A stretch of DNA of 64,000 bases from Reyranella aquatilis (GTDB lineage Bacteria > Pseudomonadota > Alphaproteobacteria > Reyranellales > Reyranellaceae). Below, one piece after another: positions 37,574 through 45,681 of this stretch. Location: the NCBI RefSeq assembly GCF_020880995.1, contig NZ_JAJISD010000016.1, positions 43,206-107,205 on the forward strand. Reading direction: 5' to 3'. The notes beneath the pieces were generated by a model. That model searched no databases and was not told where the DNA came from. It saw nothing but the letters and a program-made list of their open reading frames with translations. Each line of letters starts with the position of its first letter. Position 1 is the stretch's first letter. A program made the position numbers and the translations under genes.

Positions 37574-37816
37574 TCAACCCACCAGCTCGATCGAGTAGTT
37601 CTCGATCACCGTGTTGGCGAGCAGCTTCTTGCACATGTCCTCGACTCGGGCCTTGGCCTTGGCCTGGTCGGTCTCGGCGAGTTCGAGCTCGATGAACTTG
37701 CCCTGGCGCACGTCACCGACCTCGGGGAAGCCCAGCCGGTTCAGCGAATGTCCGATGGCCTTGCCCTGGGGGTCGAGCACGCCGTTCTTGAGGGTCACGT
37801 GGACTCTGGCTTTCAT
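37574..37816 (-). CDS. purS: Phosphoribosylformylglycinamidine synthase subunit PurS
   Basis: An 80-residue small subunit that dimerises and links PurL and PurQ. It reads MKARVHVTLKNGVLDPQGK and KFIELELAETDQAKAKARV, classic PurS wording. ATG 37816 is right for the family, though the frame remains open upstream through the end of purC. It begins ten bases after purC and is needed with PurQ and PurL for FGAM synthesis. Confidence 0.96.
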   Translation of the reverse strand: MKARVHVTLKNGVLDPQGKAIGHSLNRLGFPEVGDVRQGKFIELELAETDQAKAKARVEDMCKKLLANTVIENYSIELVG

Positions 37817-37826
37817 GTCGCCTCTG

Positions 37827-38591
37827 CTACTGGAGCGTGGTGGGGCCGCGCACGTCGCCCGGTCCCTGATCGATGAGAATGCCGAGCCGCCGCGCCACTT
37901 CCTGGTAGGCTTCCTCGACCTTGCCGAGGTCGCGGCGGAACCGGTCCTTGTCCATCTTCTCGTTGGTCCTGAGATCCCACAGCCGGCACGAGTCCGGGCT
38001 GATCTCGTCGGCCAGCACGATGCGGACCATGTCATCCTCGTAGAGGCGGCCGAACTCGATCTTGAAGTCGATCAGCTTGATGCCGCAGCCGAGGAACAGG
38101 CCGAACAGGAAGTCGTTCACGCGCAGCGTCAGCGCCACGATGTCGTCGAGGTCCTGCGGCGCTGCCCAGCCGAACGCCGTGATGTGCTCCTCGGTGACCA
38201 TCGGATCGCCCAGCGCGTCGTTCTTGTAGAAGAACTCCATGATCGAGCGCGGCAGCTGGGTGCCTTCCTCGACGCCGAAGCGCTTGGCGAAGGAGCCGGC
38301 GGCGACGTTGCGGACCACGACCTCGAGCGGGATGATCTCGACCTGCCGGATGAGCTGCTCGCGCATGTTCAGGCGGCGGATGAAATGGGTGGGCACGCCG
38401 ATCTCGCCGAGCTTGGTCATCAGGAACTCGGAGATGCGGTTGTTGATCACCCCCTTGCCGGTGATCGTGCCCTTCTTCTGGTTGTTGAACGCGGTCGCGT
38501 CGTCCTTGAAGTACTGGACGATCGTCCCGGGCTCGGGCCCCTCGAACAAGGTCTTGGCCTTGCCCTCGTAGATGCGGCGACGGCGGGACAT
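37827..38591 (-). CDS. purC: Phosphoribosylaminoimidazole-succinocarboxamide (SAICAR) synthase
   Basis: ATP-dependent ligase of 254 residues joining CAIR and aspartate in purine synthesis. Motifs are YEGKAKTLFEGPEPGTI, the Lys/Asp-rich nucleotide loop FKDDATAFN, and the substrate region VRNVAAGSFAKRFGVEEG and LIDFKIEFG. It is the first gene of the operon purC-purS-purQ-purL-bolA-grxD and is divergent from the diiron protein gene at 38732. No PurR box or purine riboswitch was noticed in the 140-base upstream gap. Confidence 0.97.
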   Translation of the reverse strand: MSRRRRIYEGKAKTLFEGPEPGTIVQYFKDDATAFNNQKKGTITGKGVINNRISEFLMTKLGEIGVPTHFIRRLNMREQLIRQVEIIPLEVVVRNVAAGSFAKRFGVEEGTQLPRSIMEFFYKNDALGDPMVTEEHITAFGWAAPQDLDDIVALTLRVNDFLFGLFLGCGIKLIDFKIEFGRLYEDDMVRIVLADEISPDSCRLWDLRTNEKMDKDRFRRDLGKVEEAYQEVARRLGILIDQGPGDVRGPTTLQ

Positions 38592-38680
38592 GTCTCACTC
38601 CTGCGCGGGCGATGCGGATCGCCCGCCGTTCGGGCGGAATATGGCGGAAACGCCATGCTCCGGTGCTGGGGAAAAATCCA

Positions 38681-38708
38681 TTGAAAAAGGTGACGGGGTC
38701 GTCATATT
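38681..38708 (+). promoter_or_regulatory. Promoter of the diiron-protein gene
   Basis: TTGAAA (38681-38686) and CATATT (38703-38708) with a 16-base spacer lie 24 bases before the ATG at 38732. AGGAGG (38720-38725) gives a strong ribosome binding site. Confidence 0.6.
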
Positions 38709-38731
38709 GGTTGCGAAACAGGAGGCCTCAC

Positions 38732-39856
38732 ATGGCCCAGCAAATCACGTACGACAAGGCCTATGACACGGTTGGACGCGAGGATTTTCCGGCGATGCTG
38801 GAAGTTCCCCGCTATGGCCGCCGCACGGACGCCTTCGACGGCATCATTTCGGCCACCCATGACCATTTCTGGGACCCGTTCGACAAGGCCTACATCGACT
38901 TCGACCAGCCCTTCGACATCGCAAAAACCTCGATCATGCCGCTCGACACGGTCGTCGAGCTGAAGAGCGCGGTGGCCGACCGGCTGGACGAGGGTCAGAA
39001 GATCGGGCTGGGCAACGACGTCATGCACTGGTCGATCTCCAACCTGCTCCATGGCGAGCAGGGGGCTCTCTCGCTGTCGGCCAGCCTGTGCCACATCCTG
39101 CTCGACCCTGGCGCCCAGGAGTACGCCGCCAACCAGGCCCGCGAGGAGGCCCGGCATGTTGCAGGGTTCACGCGCTATATCGGCCGCCGCTGGGGGGCGC
39201 CGCTGCCGGTGGGCAAGACCATCGCCACCGTCCTCACCGACCTGGTGACCACGGAGGAGGTCTACAAGAAGATCGTCGGCATGCAGATGCTGATCGAAGG
39301 CATCGCCATGGGCTCCTTCGCGACGCTGAACGCCAAGACCAATGATCCGGTGCTGCGGCGGCTGGTCCAGTTGGTGATGAGCGACGAGGCCTTCCACCAT
39401 CGTTTCGGCCGCATCTGGGCCTCGCGCACCATCCGCCATCTGAGCGAGGACGAGCACAAGAAGGTCGAGGACTGGGCCGCCCAGATCTTCCAGACCCTGC
39501 TGTTCAACCTGATCAACGCCGAGCAGAAGCAGGTCATCTACGCCAAGTACGGTCTGGACTGGCAGTGGGTGCGCGACGCGATGAAGGAGGTCTTCACCGA
39601 CGAGGACCGCCGCGCGTCGCTGAAGGACAGCACCAACATCTTCCGCGTCCTCATCAAGACACTGCTCCACGCCGGCATCATCACCTCCCGCACCGCGCCG
39701 CTCTACGGCGTTTGGGTCGACATGAAGGAACTCGAAGCCGAGGGCGACGGCATCCCCGGCGACATCGTGGCCGAGGAGATGATGGTCACGCTGCGCGAGA
39801 TCAACGCCAAGCGTAAGCGCATCGTCTCCAAGGACATCCAGGCCGCCGCGAGCTGA
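38732..39856 (+). CDS. Ferritin-like diiron protein of unknown function
   Basis: A soluble 374-residue helical protein whose metal motifs are those of diiron carboxylate enzymes. A glutamate in LLHGEQGAL is followed by EEARHVAGFTRY (ExxH), then a glutamate in QMLIEGIAMG and DEAFHHRFGRIW (ExxH). This two-by-two ExxH pattern is shared with ribonucleotide reductase R2-like, AurF-like and BoxB-like oxygenases. I cannot name the substrate. It has a promoter and strong RBS of its own and is divergent from purC. No ferredoxin or reductase partner is next to it. The length is larger than plain ferritins or rubrerythrins. Confidence 0.75.
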   Translation: MAQQITYDKAYDTVGREDFPAMLEVPRYGRRTDAFDGIISATHDHFWDPFDKAYIDFDQPFDIAKTSIMPLDTVVELKSAVADRLDEGQKIGLGNDVMHWSISNLLHGEQGALSLSASLCHILLDPGAQEYAANQAREEARHVAGFTRYIGRRWGAPLPVGKTIATVLTDLVTTEEVYKKIVGMQMLIEGIAMGSFATLNAKTNDPVLRRLVQLVMSDEAFHHRFGRIWASRTIRHLSEDEHKKVEDWAAQIFQTLLFNLINAEQKQVIYAKYGLDWQWVRDAMKEVFTDEDRRASLKDSTNIFRVLIKTLLHAGIITSRTAPLYGVWVDMKELEAEGDGIPGDIVAEEMMVTLREINAKRKRIVSKDIQAAAS

Positions 39857-39884
39857 CCGCCAGATCCCTCTTCCGTTAGGGGAA

Positions 39885-40060
39885 GAGGCGGGGCGAGCAT
39901 GATGCTCGTCGTCGATCTCGACGACCAGCTTTGCGGAGAGGAAGGCGACGCCCGCGAAGCAGAAGCCGACGGGATGCTGCCACCGGAACCCGATGCCAGG
40001 GCCCGGGAGATTGCGAAGCAGCGCTCGCCCCCTGCAGCCTCTCCCGCGCGGGTACGGGAG
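39885..40060 (-). pseudogene. Relic of a DUF559 (endonuclease-like) gene
   Basis: On the minus strand the frame reads LLRNLPGPGIGFRWQHPVG then AKLVVEIDDEHH, matching the core of small DUF559 proteins (LRNRQLGGFRFRRQHPIG ... AKLVVEVDGGQH). No start codon, N-terminal helix or C-terminal strand survives. The piece is flanked by short CTCTTCC/CTCTCCC repeats. The 325-base gap 39857-40181 otherwise contains only the promoter region of the next gene. Confidence 0.6.
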
Positions 40061-40181
40061 TAGGTCAGGGCAGCAGCACCAAGAGCGCGATGCACCAGGC
40101 ATGATCGCTTTCGACGGTGCCGGATTGTTGTTATCTTTGGAGAACACCCTCCTCGGGCAATGAACGATCGGCGGAGCCTGT

Positions 40182-41054
40182 GTGAAGTCCACGGTCACCA
40201 AGTCCATCGTCATCACGGGCGTTTCGACCGGCATCGGCCATGGCACGGCGGTCGAACTGTGCCGACGGGGGTTCAGGGTTTTCGGGAGCGTCCGTACCGA
40301 TGAGCAGGCAGCGAGGCTCCAGCGCGAACTCGGCACCGCCTTCACACCGCTCCTGTTTGATGTCACCGATGCCGACGCCATCGGCAGGGCCGTCGCGACG
40401 GTGAGGGGGGAGGTCGGCGACGGCGGGCTGTTCGGCCTGGTCAACAACGCCGGCATTGCGAATCCCGGCCCCCTGACCTCGGTGTCGCCCGACGTCCTGC
40501 GCCGGCATTTCGAGGTGAATGTGGTGAGCGTCCTGCACATGGTGCAGGCCTTCCTGCCGCTCCTGCGCGGCACGAAGGAGGGCCGGCCCGGCCGCATCGT
40601 CAACATCAGCTCGGTGAGCGGGCGGATCGCCTATCCCTTCATGGGACCGTACGCCGCCTCGAAGCATGCCCTGGAGGCGCTCTCCGATTCGCTGCGGCGC
40701 GAATTGATGATCTACGGTGTAGACGTGATTGTGATCCAGCCTGGCTCTGTCGACACGCCGATCTGGGACAAGGCCGCGCATCTCAACACTACCTTCGACG
40801 GCACGGACTATCATCCGGTCCTGAAGCACATGAACCTCTCCGACGCGCGGCACACCGCGCTCCCGGTATCGGCCGTCACCCGCCGGATCGTCGATGCCCT
40901 GGTCGTCAAGCGGCCGAAAGCACGTTACGTCGTCCCCGATCAACGCGTGCGATACTGGCTGCTGCCTCGCTGGCTACCCGATCGCTGGCTCGACCGGGCG
41001 ATCGACCGGCTGCTCAATTTCCAGAAGATCCGGGATGACATCAATCGATCCTGA
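40182..41054 (+). CDS. Short-chain dehydrogenase/reductase (SDR), first of a pair
   Basis: Classical NAD(P)-dependent oxidoreductase of 290 residues. The cofactor motif is ITGVSTGIGHG, NNAG is in LVNNAGIANPG, and the catalytic Ser is in VNISSVSGRIAYP with YAASK as the Tyr-Lys pair. The C-terminal extension (RYWLLPRWLPDRWLDRAI) is hydrophobic and amphipathic, as in retinol dehydrogenase-like SDRs. It starts at GTG 40182. Its last 20 bases overlap the second SDR gene, so the two are translated together. The substrate is unknown; a lipid or sterol-like alcohol would suit the subgroup. Confidence 0.9.
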   Translation: MKSTVTKSIVITGVSTGIGHGTAVELCRRGFRVFGSVRTDEQAARLQRELGTAFTPLLFDVTDADAIGRAVATVRGEVGDGGLFGLVNNAGIANPGPLTSVSPDVLRRHFEVNVVSVLHMVQAFLPLLRGTKEGRPGRIVNISSVSGRIAYPFMGPYAASKHALEALSDSLRRELMIYGVDVIVIQPGSVDTPIWDKAAHLNTTFDGTDYHPVLKHMNLSDARHTALPVSAVTRRIVDALVVKRPKARYVVPDQRVRYWLLPRWLPDRWLDRAIDRLLNFQKIRDDINRS

Positions 41055-41823
41055 GGCAAGGTTGGCCCTCATCACCGGTGCCGCCAGCGGTATCGGCGCC
41101 GCCTTCGCGGCGGGTCTGGCGGCAAAGAACTACGGGCTGTGGCTGGTCGACAAACAGCACGACGCCCTGATCGCGATGGCCCAGGACATCGCTGCGCGCC
41201 ACGGCGTGCCTGTGACGCCGATTGTGGCCGACCTGCAAAGCGTCGCCGATCAGGACAGGGTGATCGACTTCATTTCAGACGCGCCTGCCCTGGATCTGCT
41301 CGTCAACAATGCGGGCTTCGGTGCGCCGCAGCTATTCCATACCAACCGGCCGGAAAGCCATTTCGCCATGCTGCAGGTCCATGTCGTGGCCCCGGTCCGC
41401 TTCAGCCGGGCGGCGCTGCCGGCGATGATTGCGCGCAGGAAAGGGGCGATCATCAACGTCTGTTCGATGGCTCAGTACATTCGGACCCCGGGCAACACGA
41501 TGTACGGCGCAACCAAGCTCTTCCTCGACGACTTTTCCCAGAGGCTGAACCTCGAAGTGGGCGCGCATGGCATCGAGATCCAGTCGCTGATTCCGGGGTA
41601 CACAATCAGCAACTTCGGTGACACGGAAGAATACGAGCATTCACGGCGCGCGGCGATTCCGGCGTTTCTCTGGTCAAGCGCGGAATCGGTGGTGGAGACG
41701 TCGCTGCACCAACTCGGCTCGGGCAGGCTGAAATGCGTGCCGGGCACCTTCAACCGCGTTCTGGAGTTCTGCCTGAAGCATGGCCTTTTCTCGCTACCGC
41801 TGATCCAGCGCTGGGTCGCCTAG
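41035..41823 (+). CDS. Short-chain dehydrogenase/reductase (SDR), second of a pair
   Basis: A 262-residue SDR with ALITGAASGIGAAFA (cofactor loop), LVNNAGFGAPQ, a catalytic Ser in INVCSMAQYIRTP, and Tyr-Lys in MYGATKLFL. It resembles the YqjQ/DltE-like group. ATG 41035 lies inside the preceding SDR gene (20-base overlap), showing translational coupling. Two consecutive SDRs suggest successive oxidation or reduction of one compound. The C-terminus ends LPLIQRWVA, hydrophobic and perhaps membrane-leaning. Confidence 0.9.
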   Translation: MTSIDPEARLALITGAASGIGAAFAAGLAAKNYGLWLVDKQHDALIAMAQDIAARHGVPVTPIVADLQSVADQDRVIDFISDAPALDLLVNNAGFGAPQLFHTNRPESHFAMLQVHVVAPVRFSRAALPAMIARRKGAIINVCSMAQYIRTPGNTMYGATKLFLDDFSQRLNLEVGAHGIEIQSLIPGYTISNFGDTEEYEHSRRAAIPAFLWSSAESVVETSLHQLGSGRLKCVPGTFNRVLEFCLKHGLFSLPLIQRWVA

Positions 41824-41862
41824 ATCGTTTCTGGCGGAGATTGACTCGAGCCGAGCGTTCCA

Positions 41863-41916
41863 ACACCGACCTCACCATGAGGAACGAGCTTCGACGCCCT
41901 CGGATGAGTCGGTGTA
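41863..41916. repeat. Degenerate palindromic repeat
   Basis: CACCGACCTCACCATGAGGA ... CCTCGGATGAGTCGGTG forms an imperfect dyad with CACCGAC/GTCGGTG ends and the TCATCC/GAGG words of the dispersed family. It lies in the 213-base gap 41824-42036 between convergent genes, where nothing else was recognised. Confidence 0.5.
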
Positions 41917-42036
41917 TCCGCCGCTGCTGCGCCGGCTACTCCAGCCGATCCGGCAGATACCGACTTGCAAGGGTGAGGTGGGGCGATGTGAGATGGAAGG
42001 AGTCTCGGCGCACCATCCTCACGCCGGTGCTCCGCT

Positions 42037-42741
42037 CTACGGCTTTCGTGCCAGCACGAAGCAGGAGAGGCCGGCCAGGCGGTTGACTGGGAAGAGCGGG
42101 AGTTCGGCGGCGCAAAGGGCTGTGAGGATGCCGTTCGCGACGGCGCCCTGCTTCTTCAGGCTGCTGCGTGGTTCCGTGGTGTTGCGGTCGGCCAGACGTA
42201 CGGCGGCAGCCAGCGGGAAGACGAAGCCGAAATAGTAGCTGCCGCGGACGATCTCGAGCCCGGCGTCGCTCATCGCGGCCTCGATCTCGGGCAGGCGGTA
42301 GCGGCGCTTGTGTTCGAGGAAGACGTCGTGGCCGCTCCACAGGAAGGCGAAGGCCGGAACGGTCACGAGGAAATGCGCGCCGGCGGGCACCTTTTCGACA
42401 TAGTGGCGCAGCAGCCAGCGATCGTCGTCGACATGCTCCAGCACGTCCATCATCAGCACGAGGTCGCAATCGGTCGGGCCGGTGTCGCGACGATAGCGGA
42501 CGGGTTTGCCGGCGACGCTGTCGTCGCGATCGGCGGGATAGCCGATGTCGACGCAGAGCGCGCTTTCGGCCGGCGTTTCCGACAGCAGATGGCGCGAGAA
42601 GAAGCCCGAGCCCGCGCCGACGTCGAGCAGGCGCTTCGGCGCGAGACGCCCCACCGCCCGACGGAGCGCGGCGGCCTTGGAGCGGTAGTACCAGTGGCGG
42701 CCGATACCGGCGCCGAGAATGTCTTCTTCCTTGAGGTCCAT
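42037..42741 (-). CDS. Class I SAM-dependent methyltransferase
   Basis: A 234-residue Rossmann-fold methyltransferase. SAM motif I is LLDVGAGSGFFSRHLL, the acidic strand end VDIGYPADRD follows, and motif IV is in LVLMMDVLEHVDDD. The C-terminal part has two hydrophobic stretches (SYYFGFVFPLAAAVRL and a tail LSCFVLARK). This arrangement, right behind a GtrB/DPM-like glycosyltransferase (six bases), is typical of membrane-lipid or polyprenol-sugar modification clusters. The ATG at 42741 is chosen because upstream sequence belongs to the preceding gene. The substrate is unknown. Confidence 0.85.
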   Translation of the reverse strand: MDLKEEDILGAGIGRHWYYRSKAAALRRAVGRLAPKRLLDVGAGSGFFSRHLLSETPAESALCVDIGYPADRDDSVAGKPVRYRRDTGPTDCDLVLMMDVLEHVDDDRWLLRHYVEKVPAGAHFLVTVPAFAFLWSGHDVFLEHKRRYRLPEIEAAMSDAGLEIVRGSYYFGFVFPLAAAVRLADRNTTEPRSSLKKQGAVANGILTALCAAELPLFPVNRLAGLSCFVLARKP

Positions 42742-42746
42742 CGAGG

Positions 42747-43796
42747 TCAGGTCGCCGGCGGCCGGGGCGGGACATCCTCGTAAACGCCTTCGACGACGTA
42801 GATCGGCCGGCCCTTCACCTCGATGAACAGGCGCCCGAGATACTCGCCGATGATGCCAAGCGACAGGAGCTGGATGGCGCCCATCAGCAGGACGGCGATC
42901 AGCAGCGAGGCGTAGCCGGGCGTGTCGATGCCGAAGATCAGCACGCGCGTGACGATGAACAGCGCATAGAGCATCGCCACGGCGGCGATGACGACGCCGA
43001 CGTAGAACCAGGCGCGCAGCGGCGCGGTCGAGAAGCTCACCACGCCGTCGATGGCGAAGTTCCAGAGCCGCCACAGGTTGAACTTGGTCGTGCCGGCGGC
43101 GCGCTCGGGCCGCTCGTAGGGCACACCCACCGAGTTGAAGCCGACCCAGGCGAACAGGCCCTTCATGAAGCGGTTGCGTTCCGGCAGTTGCCGCAGCACC
43201 TCGACGGCGCGCCGGTCGACAAGCCGGAAGTCGCCGACGTTGGGCGGGATACGCACCGGCGACATGGAATTGAACACCCGGTAGAACCAGCCGGCCGAGA
43301 CGCGCTTGGCCCGCGTGTCGGCATGGCGCGCCGCGCGGATGCCGTAGACGATGTCGTAGCCCTCGCGCCAGCGTGCGATGAAGGCGGCGATCAGTTCGGG
43401 CGGATCCTGCAGGTCGATGTCCATCGGGACCAGGACGTCGCCGCGCGCATGGTCGATGCCGGCGGTGAGCGCGGCTTCCTTTCCGAAGTTGCGCGACAGG
43501 TTGACGATGCGCACGCGGCGGTCGGCGCGGCTGCGCTCGAACAGGCGGGCAAAGGTGTCGTCGCGCGAGCCGTCGTTCACGAACACGATCTCGAAGCGGA
43601 CGCCGTCGCGTTCCAGCATCGGCGTCACGGTGTCGAGGAAGAGGTCGATCGTCTCCTCCTCGTTGAACACGGGCACGACCAGCGACAACAGCGGATCGGC
43701 CGGCCGGCGCGCGCGCTGTACGGCGAGCTGGTGCTCCAGCGCCACGTCCCGGCTGGTTGGACTCTCGCTGGTGAAGGGAAGGCTCTGTTCGGGCAC
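42747..43796 (-). CDS. Family 2 glycosyltransferase, polyprenyl-phosphate type (ArnC/GtrB/DPM1-like)
   Basis: A 349-residue membrane glycosyltransferase. The GT-A domain begins LSLVVPVFNEEETIDLFLD, has VNDGSRDDT and the metal-binding DIDLQDPPELI, and ends in two transmembrane helices (about 255-275 and 290-312: WFYVGVVIAAVAMLYALFIV and LLIAVLLMGAIQLLSLGII, shortened here). Such enzymes charge undecaprenyl phosphate with a sugar for transfer in the periplasm. A GTG at 43796 is taken as start; an alternative start further upstream cannot be excluded. It is co-directional with the methyltransferase and the two genes upstream. Confidence 0.88.
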   Translation of the reverse strand: MPEQSLPFTSESPTSRDVALEHQLAVQRARRPADPLLSLVVPVFNEEETIDLFLDTVTPMLERDGVRFEIVFVNDGSRDDTFARLFERSRADRRVRIVNLSRNFGKEAALTAGIDHARGDVLVPMDIDLQDPPELIAAFIARWREGYDIVYGIRAARHADTRAKRVSAGWFYRVFNSMSPVRIPPNVGDFRLVDRRAVEVLRQLPERNRFMKGLFAWVGFNSVGVPYERPERAAGTTKFNLWRLWNFAIDGVVSFSTAPLRAWFYVGVVIAAVAMLYALFIVTRVLIFGIDTPGYASLLIAVLLMGAIQLLSLGIIGEYLGRLFIEVKGRPIYVVEGVYEDVPPRPPAT

Positions 43797-43816
43797 GACG
43801 ACCGTCCGCGAAAGAC

Positions 43817-44362
43817 TCAGCTGACCGCTTCTACGGTGCCGTTCAGGTCCATGATGCCGAGTTCGACGATCAGCTGCGGCTGCCGCTTCAGCGCCTGTTC
43901 GCGGAAGGCGCGCAGGCCCTGGCCGAGCATCTCCGTCTCGAAGGCCCTGTCGGTCTTGATGCGGTCGCCGTAGGCCAGCGCCGCCGCGCCGCAATCGCGA
44001 TGGGCCATGCCGATCAGGCGCTTCACGCTGTGCAGCTGGACCGAGATGTCGAGGTTGGCTTCCCAGGCGGCGCGCCATTCCTGGAAGATCGGCGCCACCG
44101 CCGCGATCGGGCCGCCGGCGATGTTGAACTGGCTGTACTTGTTCTGCCAGCCGCGCGAGGACATGTACTTCCAGACTTCCGTCGTGAAACGCGGATCGAT
44201 GCACTTCATCAGCATCGCCTCGTAGCCCTCGTCGAGGGCCAGTGCCGGACCTGTCGCCGAAACGGTGGCGGCGATTGCCGCCGCACCGAGGCCGAGACCC
44301 AGCAGGTTGCGACGAGAGAGGGCGGCGAGGCAGCCGCAGCCGGCCTGGTGGAGATGTCTCAT
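43817..44362 (-). CDS. Tat-exported beta-carbonic-anhydrase-like protein
   Basis: A 181-residue protein with an N-terminal twin-arginine-type leader (LSRRNLLGLGLGAAAIAATV, cleavage after PALA about residue 42). The mature part has Cys54-x-Asp56-x-Arg58 (CIDPR), an NIAGG segment at 80-84 and His121-x-x-Cys124-Gly (HRDCG). These are the zinc ligands and catalytic Asp-Arg dyad positions of beta-carbonic anhydrases. The start overlaps the stop of the MaoC-type gene by four bases (ATGA), so they are coupled. Carbonic anhydrase activity in the periplasm is plausible but divergent spacing leaves other lyase or hydrolase roles open. Confidence 0.7.
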   Translation of the reverse strand: MRHLHQAGCGCLAALSRRNLLGLGLGAAAIAATVSATGPALALDEGYEAMLMKCIDPRFTTEVWKYMSSRGWQNKYSQFNIAGGPIAAVAPIFQEWRAAWEANLDISVQLHSVKRLIGMAHRDCGAAALAYGDRIKTDRAFETEMLGQGLRAFREQALKRQPQLIVELGIMDLNGTVEAVS

Positions 44363-45207
44363 CGGAACGTCGCCTTGCCCTGTTGTGCGAGACCGCCGTC
44401 GGGACCGGCGATCCAGGTGGTGACCGAGCCGTCCGGTTCCCGGCGGCCGTGAACGCCGAGCGTCGCGCCGCCGAACACCGGCGACAGGGCGCGGAACTCG
44501 AAATTCCGCACCACCTTATCCGGGTTGGAGCGCCGCGCCAGTTCGATCTGCAGCATGCCCATCAGCGGCCCGTGCACGATCAGGCCGGGATAGCCCTCGA
44601 CGCCCGTCACATAGGGCTGGTCGTAATGGATGCGATGGCCGTTGAAGGTGAGGGCTGAGAAGCGGAACAGCAGCACCGGATCGGCCAGGACGTGGCGCGT
44701 CCAGGTCGCGTCGGTGGGCGCAGGCTTCGGCGGCTTCGGCGCCTCGCCGGGTTTGGCCGCCTCGCGATAGACGATGTCGTGCTGCTCGACGAAGGAGACG
44801 CCCCGCGGCCCCGAGACCGTGTGCTGCACCGTGACGAACACCATCGAGCCGGTGGACCCGGTCTTTGGTTCGACGGACTTGATCTCGGAGAGGCGCTCGA
44901 TGGTCTCGCCGACGCGGATCGGCTCGCCGTCGAAAGTGAAGCGGGAGCCGGCCCACATGCGGCGCGGCAGCGGGACCGGCGGCAGGAAGTCGCCGCGCTC
45001 GGCATGGCCGTCGGATCCGATCTTGGACTGCGGCGCGATCTCCAGGAAATAGAGCCAGTGCCAAAGGGGCGGCAGGGGATCGCCGTTCTTCGGATCGGCG
45101 TCCTTCTCGTCGAAGGTCGCGGTGAGGGCGCGGACCGGGAAGGGGGCGGCGAGATCCTCCACGGTCTGCGTCCGGCCGATCCAATTCTTGAGATTCTCCA
45201 GTGACAT
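44359..45207 (-). CDS. MaoC-like/FAS1-type acyl-CoA hydratase (mesaconyl-CoA hydratase-like)
   Basis: A 282-residue double hot-dog protein of the HTD2/mesaconyl-C4-CoA hydratase group. The first hot dog contains WHWLYFLEIAPQS and LPRRMWAGSRFTFDG. The second has FRFSALTFNGHRIHYDQPYV with the hydratase-type Asn-His, and GLIVHGPLMGMLQIELARR. Such enzymes add water to enoyl-CoA or acyl-ACP double bonds. It is the first gene of the unit 45207-42037 on the minus strand and overlaps the carbonic-anhydrase-like gene. The true substrate is not predictable. Confidence 0.85.
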   Translation of the reverse strand: MSLENLKNWIGRTQTVEDLAAPFPVRALTATFDEKDADPKNGDPLPPLWHWLYFLEIAPQSKIGSDGHAERGDFLPPVPLPRRMWAGSRFTFDGEPIRVGETIERLSEIKSVEPKTGSTGSMVFVTVQHTVSGPRGVSFVEQHDIVYREAAKPGEAPKPPKPAPTDATWTRHVLADPVLLFRFSALTFNGHRIHYDQPYVTGVEGYPGLIVHGPLMGMLQIELARRSNPDKVVRNFEFRALSPVFGGATLGVHGRREPDGSVTTWIAGPDGGLAQQGKATFR

Positions 45208-45320
45208 GACGGACTTTCCTCCCTGCGGGGCGGGACATTGCCACTGCGAGGGCAGGGTGGAAAGACGCCGTCCCGGTCGCTATATACCGCCCGCAAGAAA
45301 CAGCCCAACCGGAGCGGCCG

Positions 45321-45647
45321 ATGACCACGTTCGATGATCGCGAGAAGGCCTTCGAGGCGAAGTACGAGCACGATGAGGAGCTGAAGTTCAAGGTCAACGC
45401 CCGCCGCAACAAGCTTCTGGGCCTGTGGGCCGCCAACCTGCTGGGCAAGACCGGCGCCGACGCGGAGGCCTATGCCAAGGAAGTCGTGATGGCCGATTTC
45501 GAGAAGCCCGGCGATTCCGACGTCATGCACAAGCTGATCAGCGATCTGGCGGCCGGCGGCAAGCCCACCGAGGAGCACACGATCCGCAAGCAGTCGGAGC
45601 GCCTCGCCGACGAGGCCAAGAAGCAGATCATGACGGAAGTCCGCTGA
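45321..45647 (+). CDS. F1F0-ATPase zeta subunit (DUF1476 family ATPase inhibitor)
   Basis: A 108-residue soluble helical protein that, in alphaproteobacteria such as Paracoccus, binds F1 and blocks reverse rotation (ATP hydrolysis). It starts MTTFDDREKAFEAKYEHDEE, the inhibitory N-terminal helix, and contains LLGLWAANLLGKTGADAEAY and ADFEKPGDSDVMHKL, typical of DUF1476. The family is confined to Alphaproteobacteria, which supports the host assignment. It is divergent from the MaoC-type gene and monocistronic. Confidence 0.93.
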   Translation: MTTFDDREKAFEAKYEHDEELKFKVNARRNKLLGLWAANLLGKTGADAEAYAKEVVMADFEKPGDSDVMHKLISDLAAGGKPTEEHTIRKQSERLADEAKKQIMTEVR

Positions 45648-45681
45648 TCGGACGTCCCGCCCGTCCAGGCGGCGAGCGGCG

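Noticed and set aside
38702..40606. Minus-strand open frame of 634 codons
   Set aside because: Antisense to the diiron gene and first SDR; only the short DUF559-like piece inside it has protein meaning.
42747..44362. A frameshifted or fused glycosyltransferase
   Set aside because: The glycosyltransferase and the carbonic-anhydrase-like genes are each complete, with a 20-base gap.
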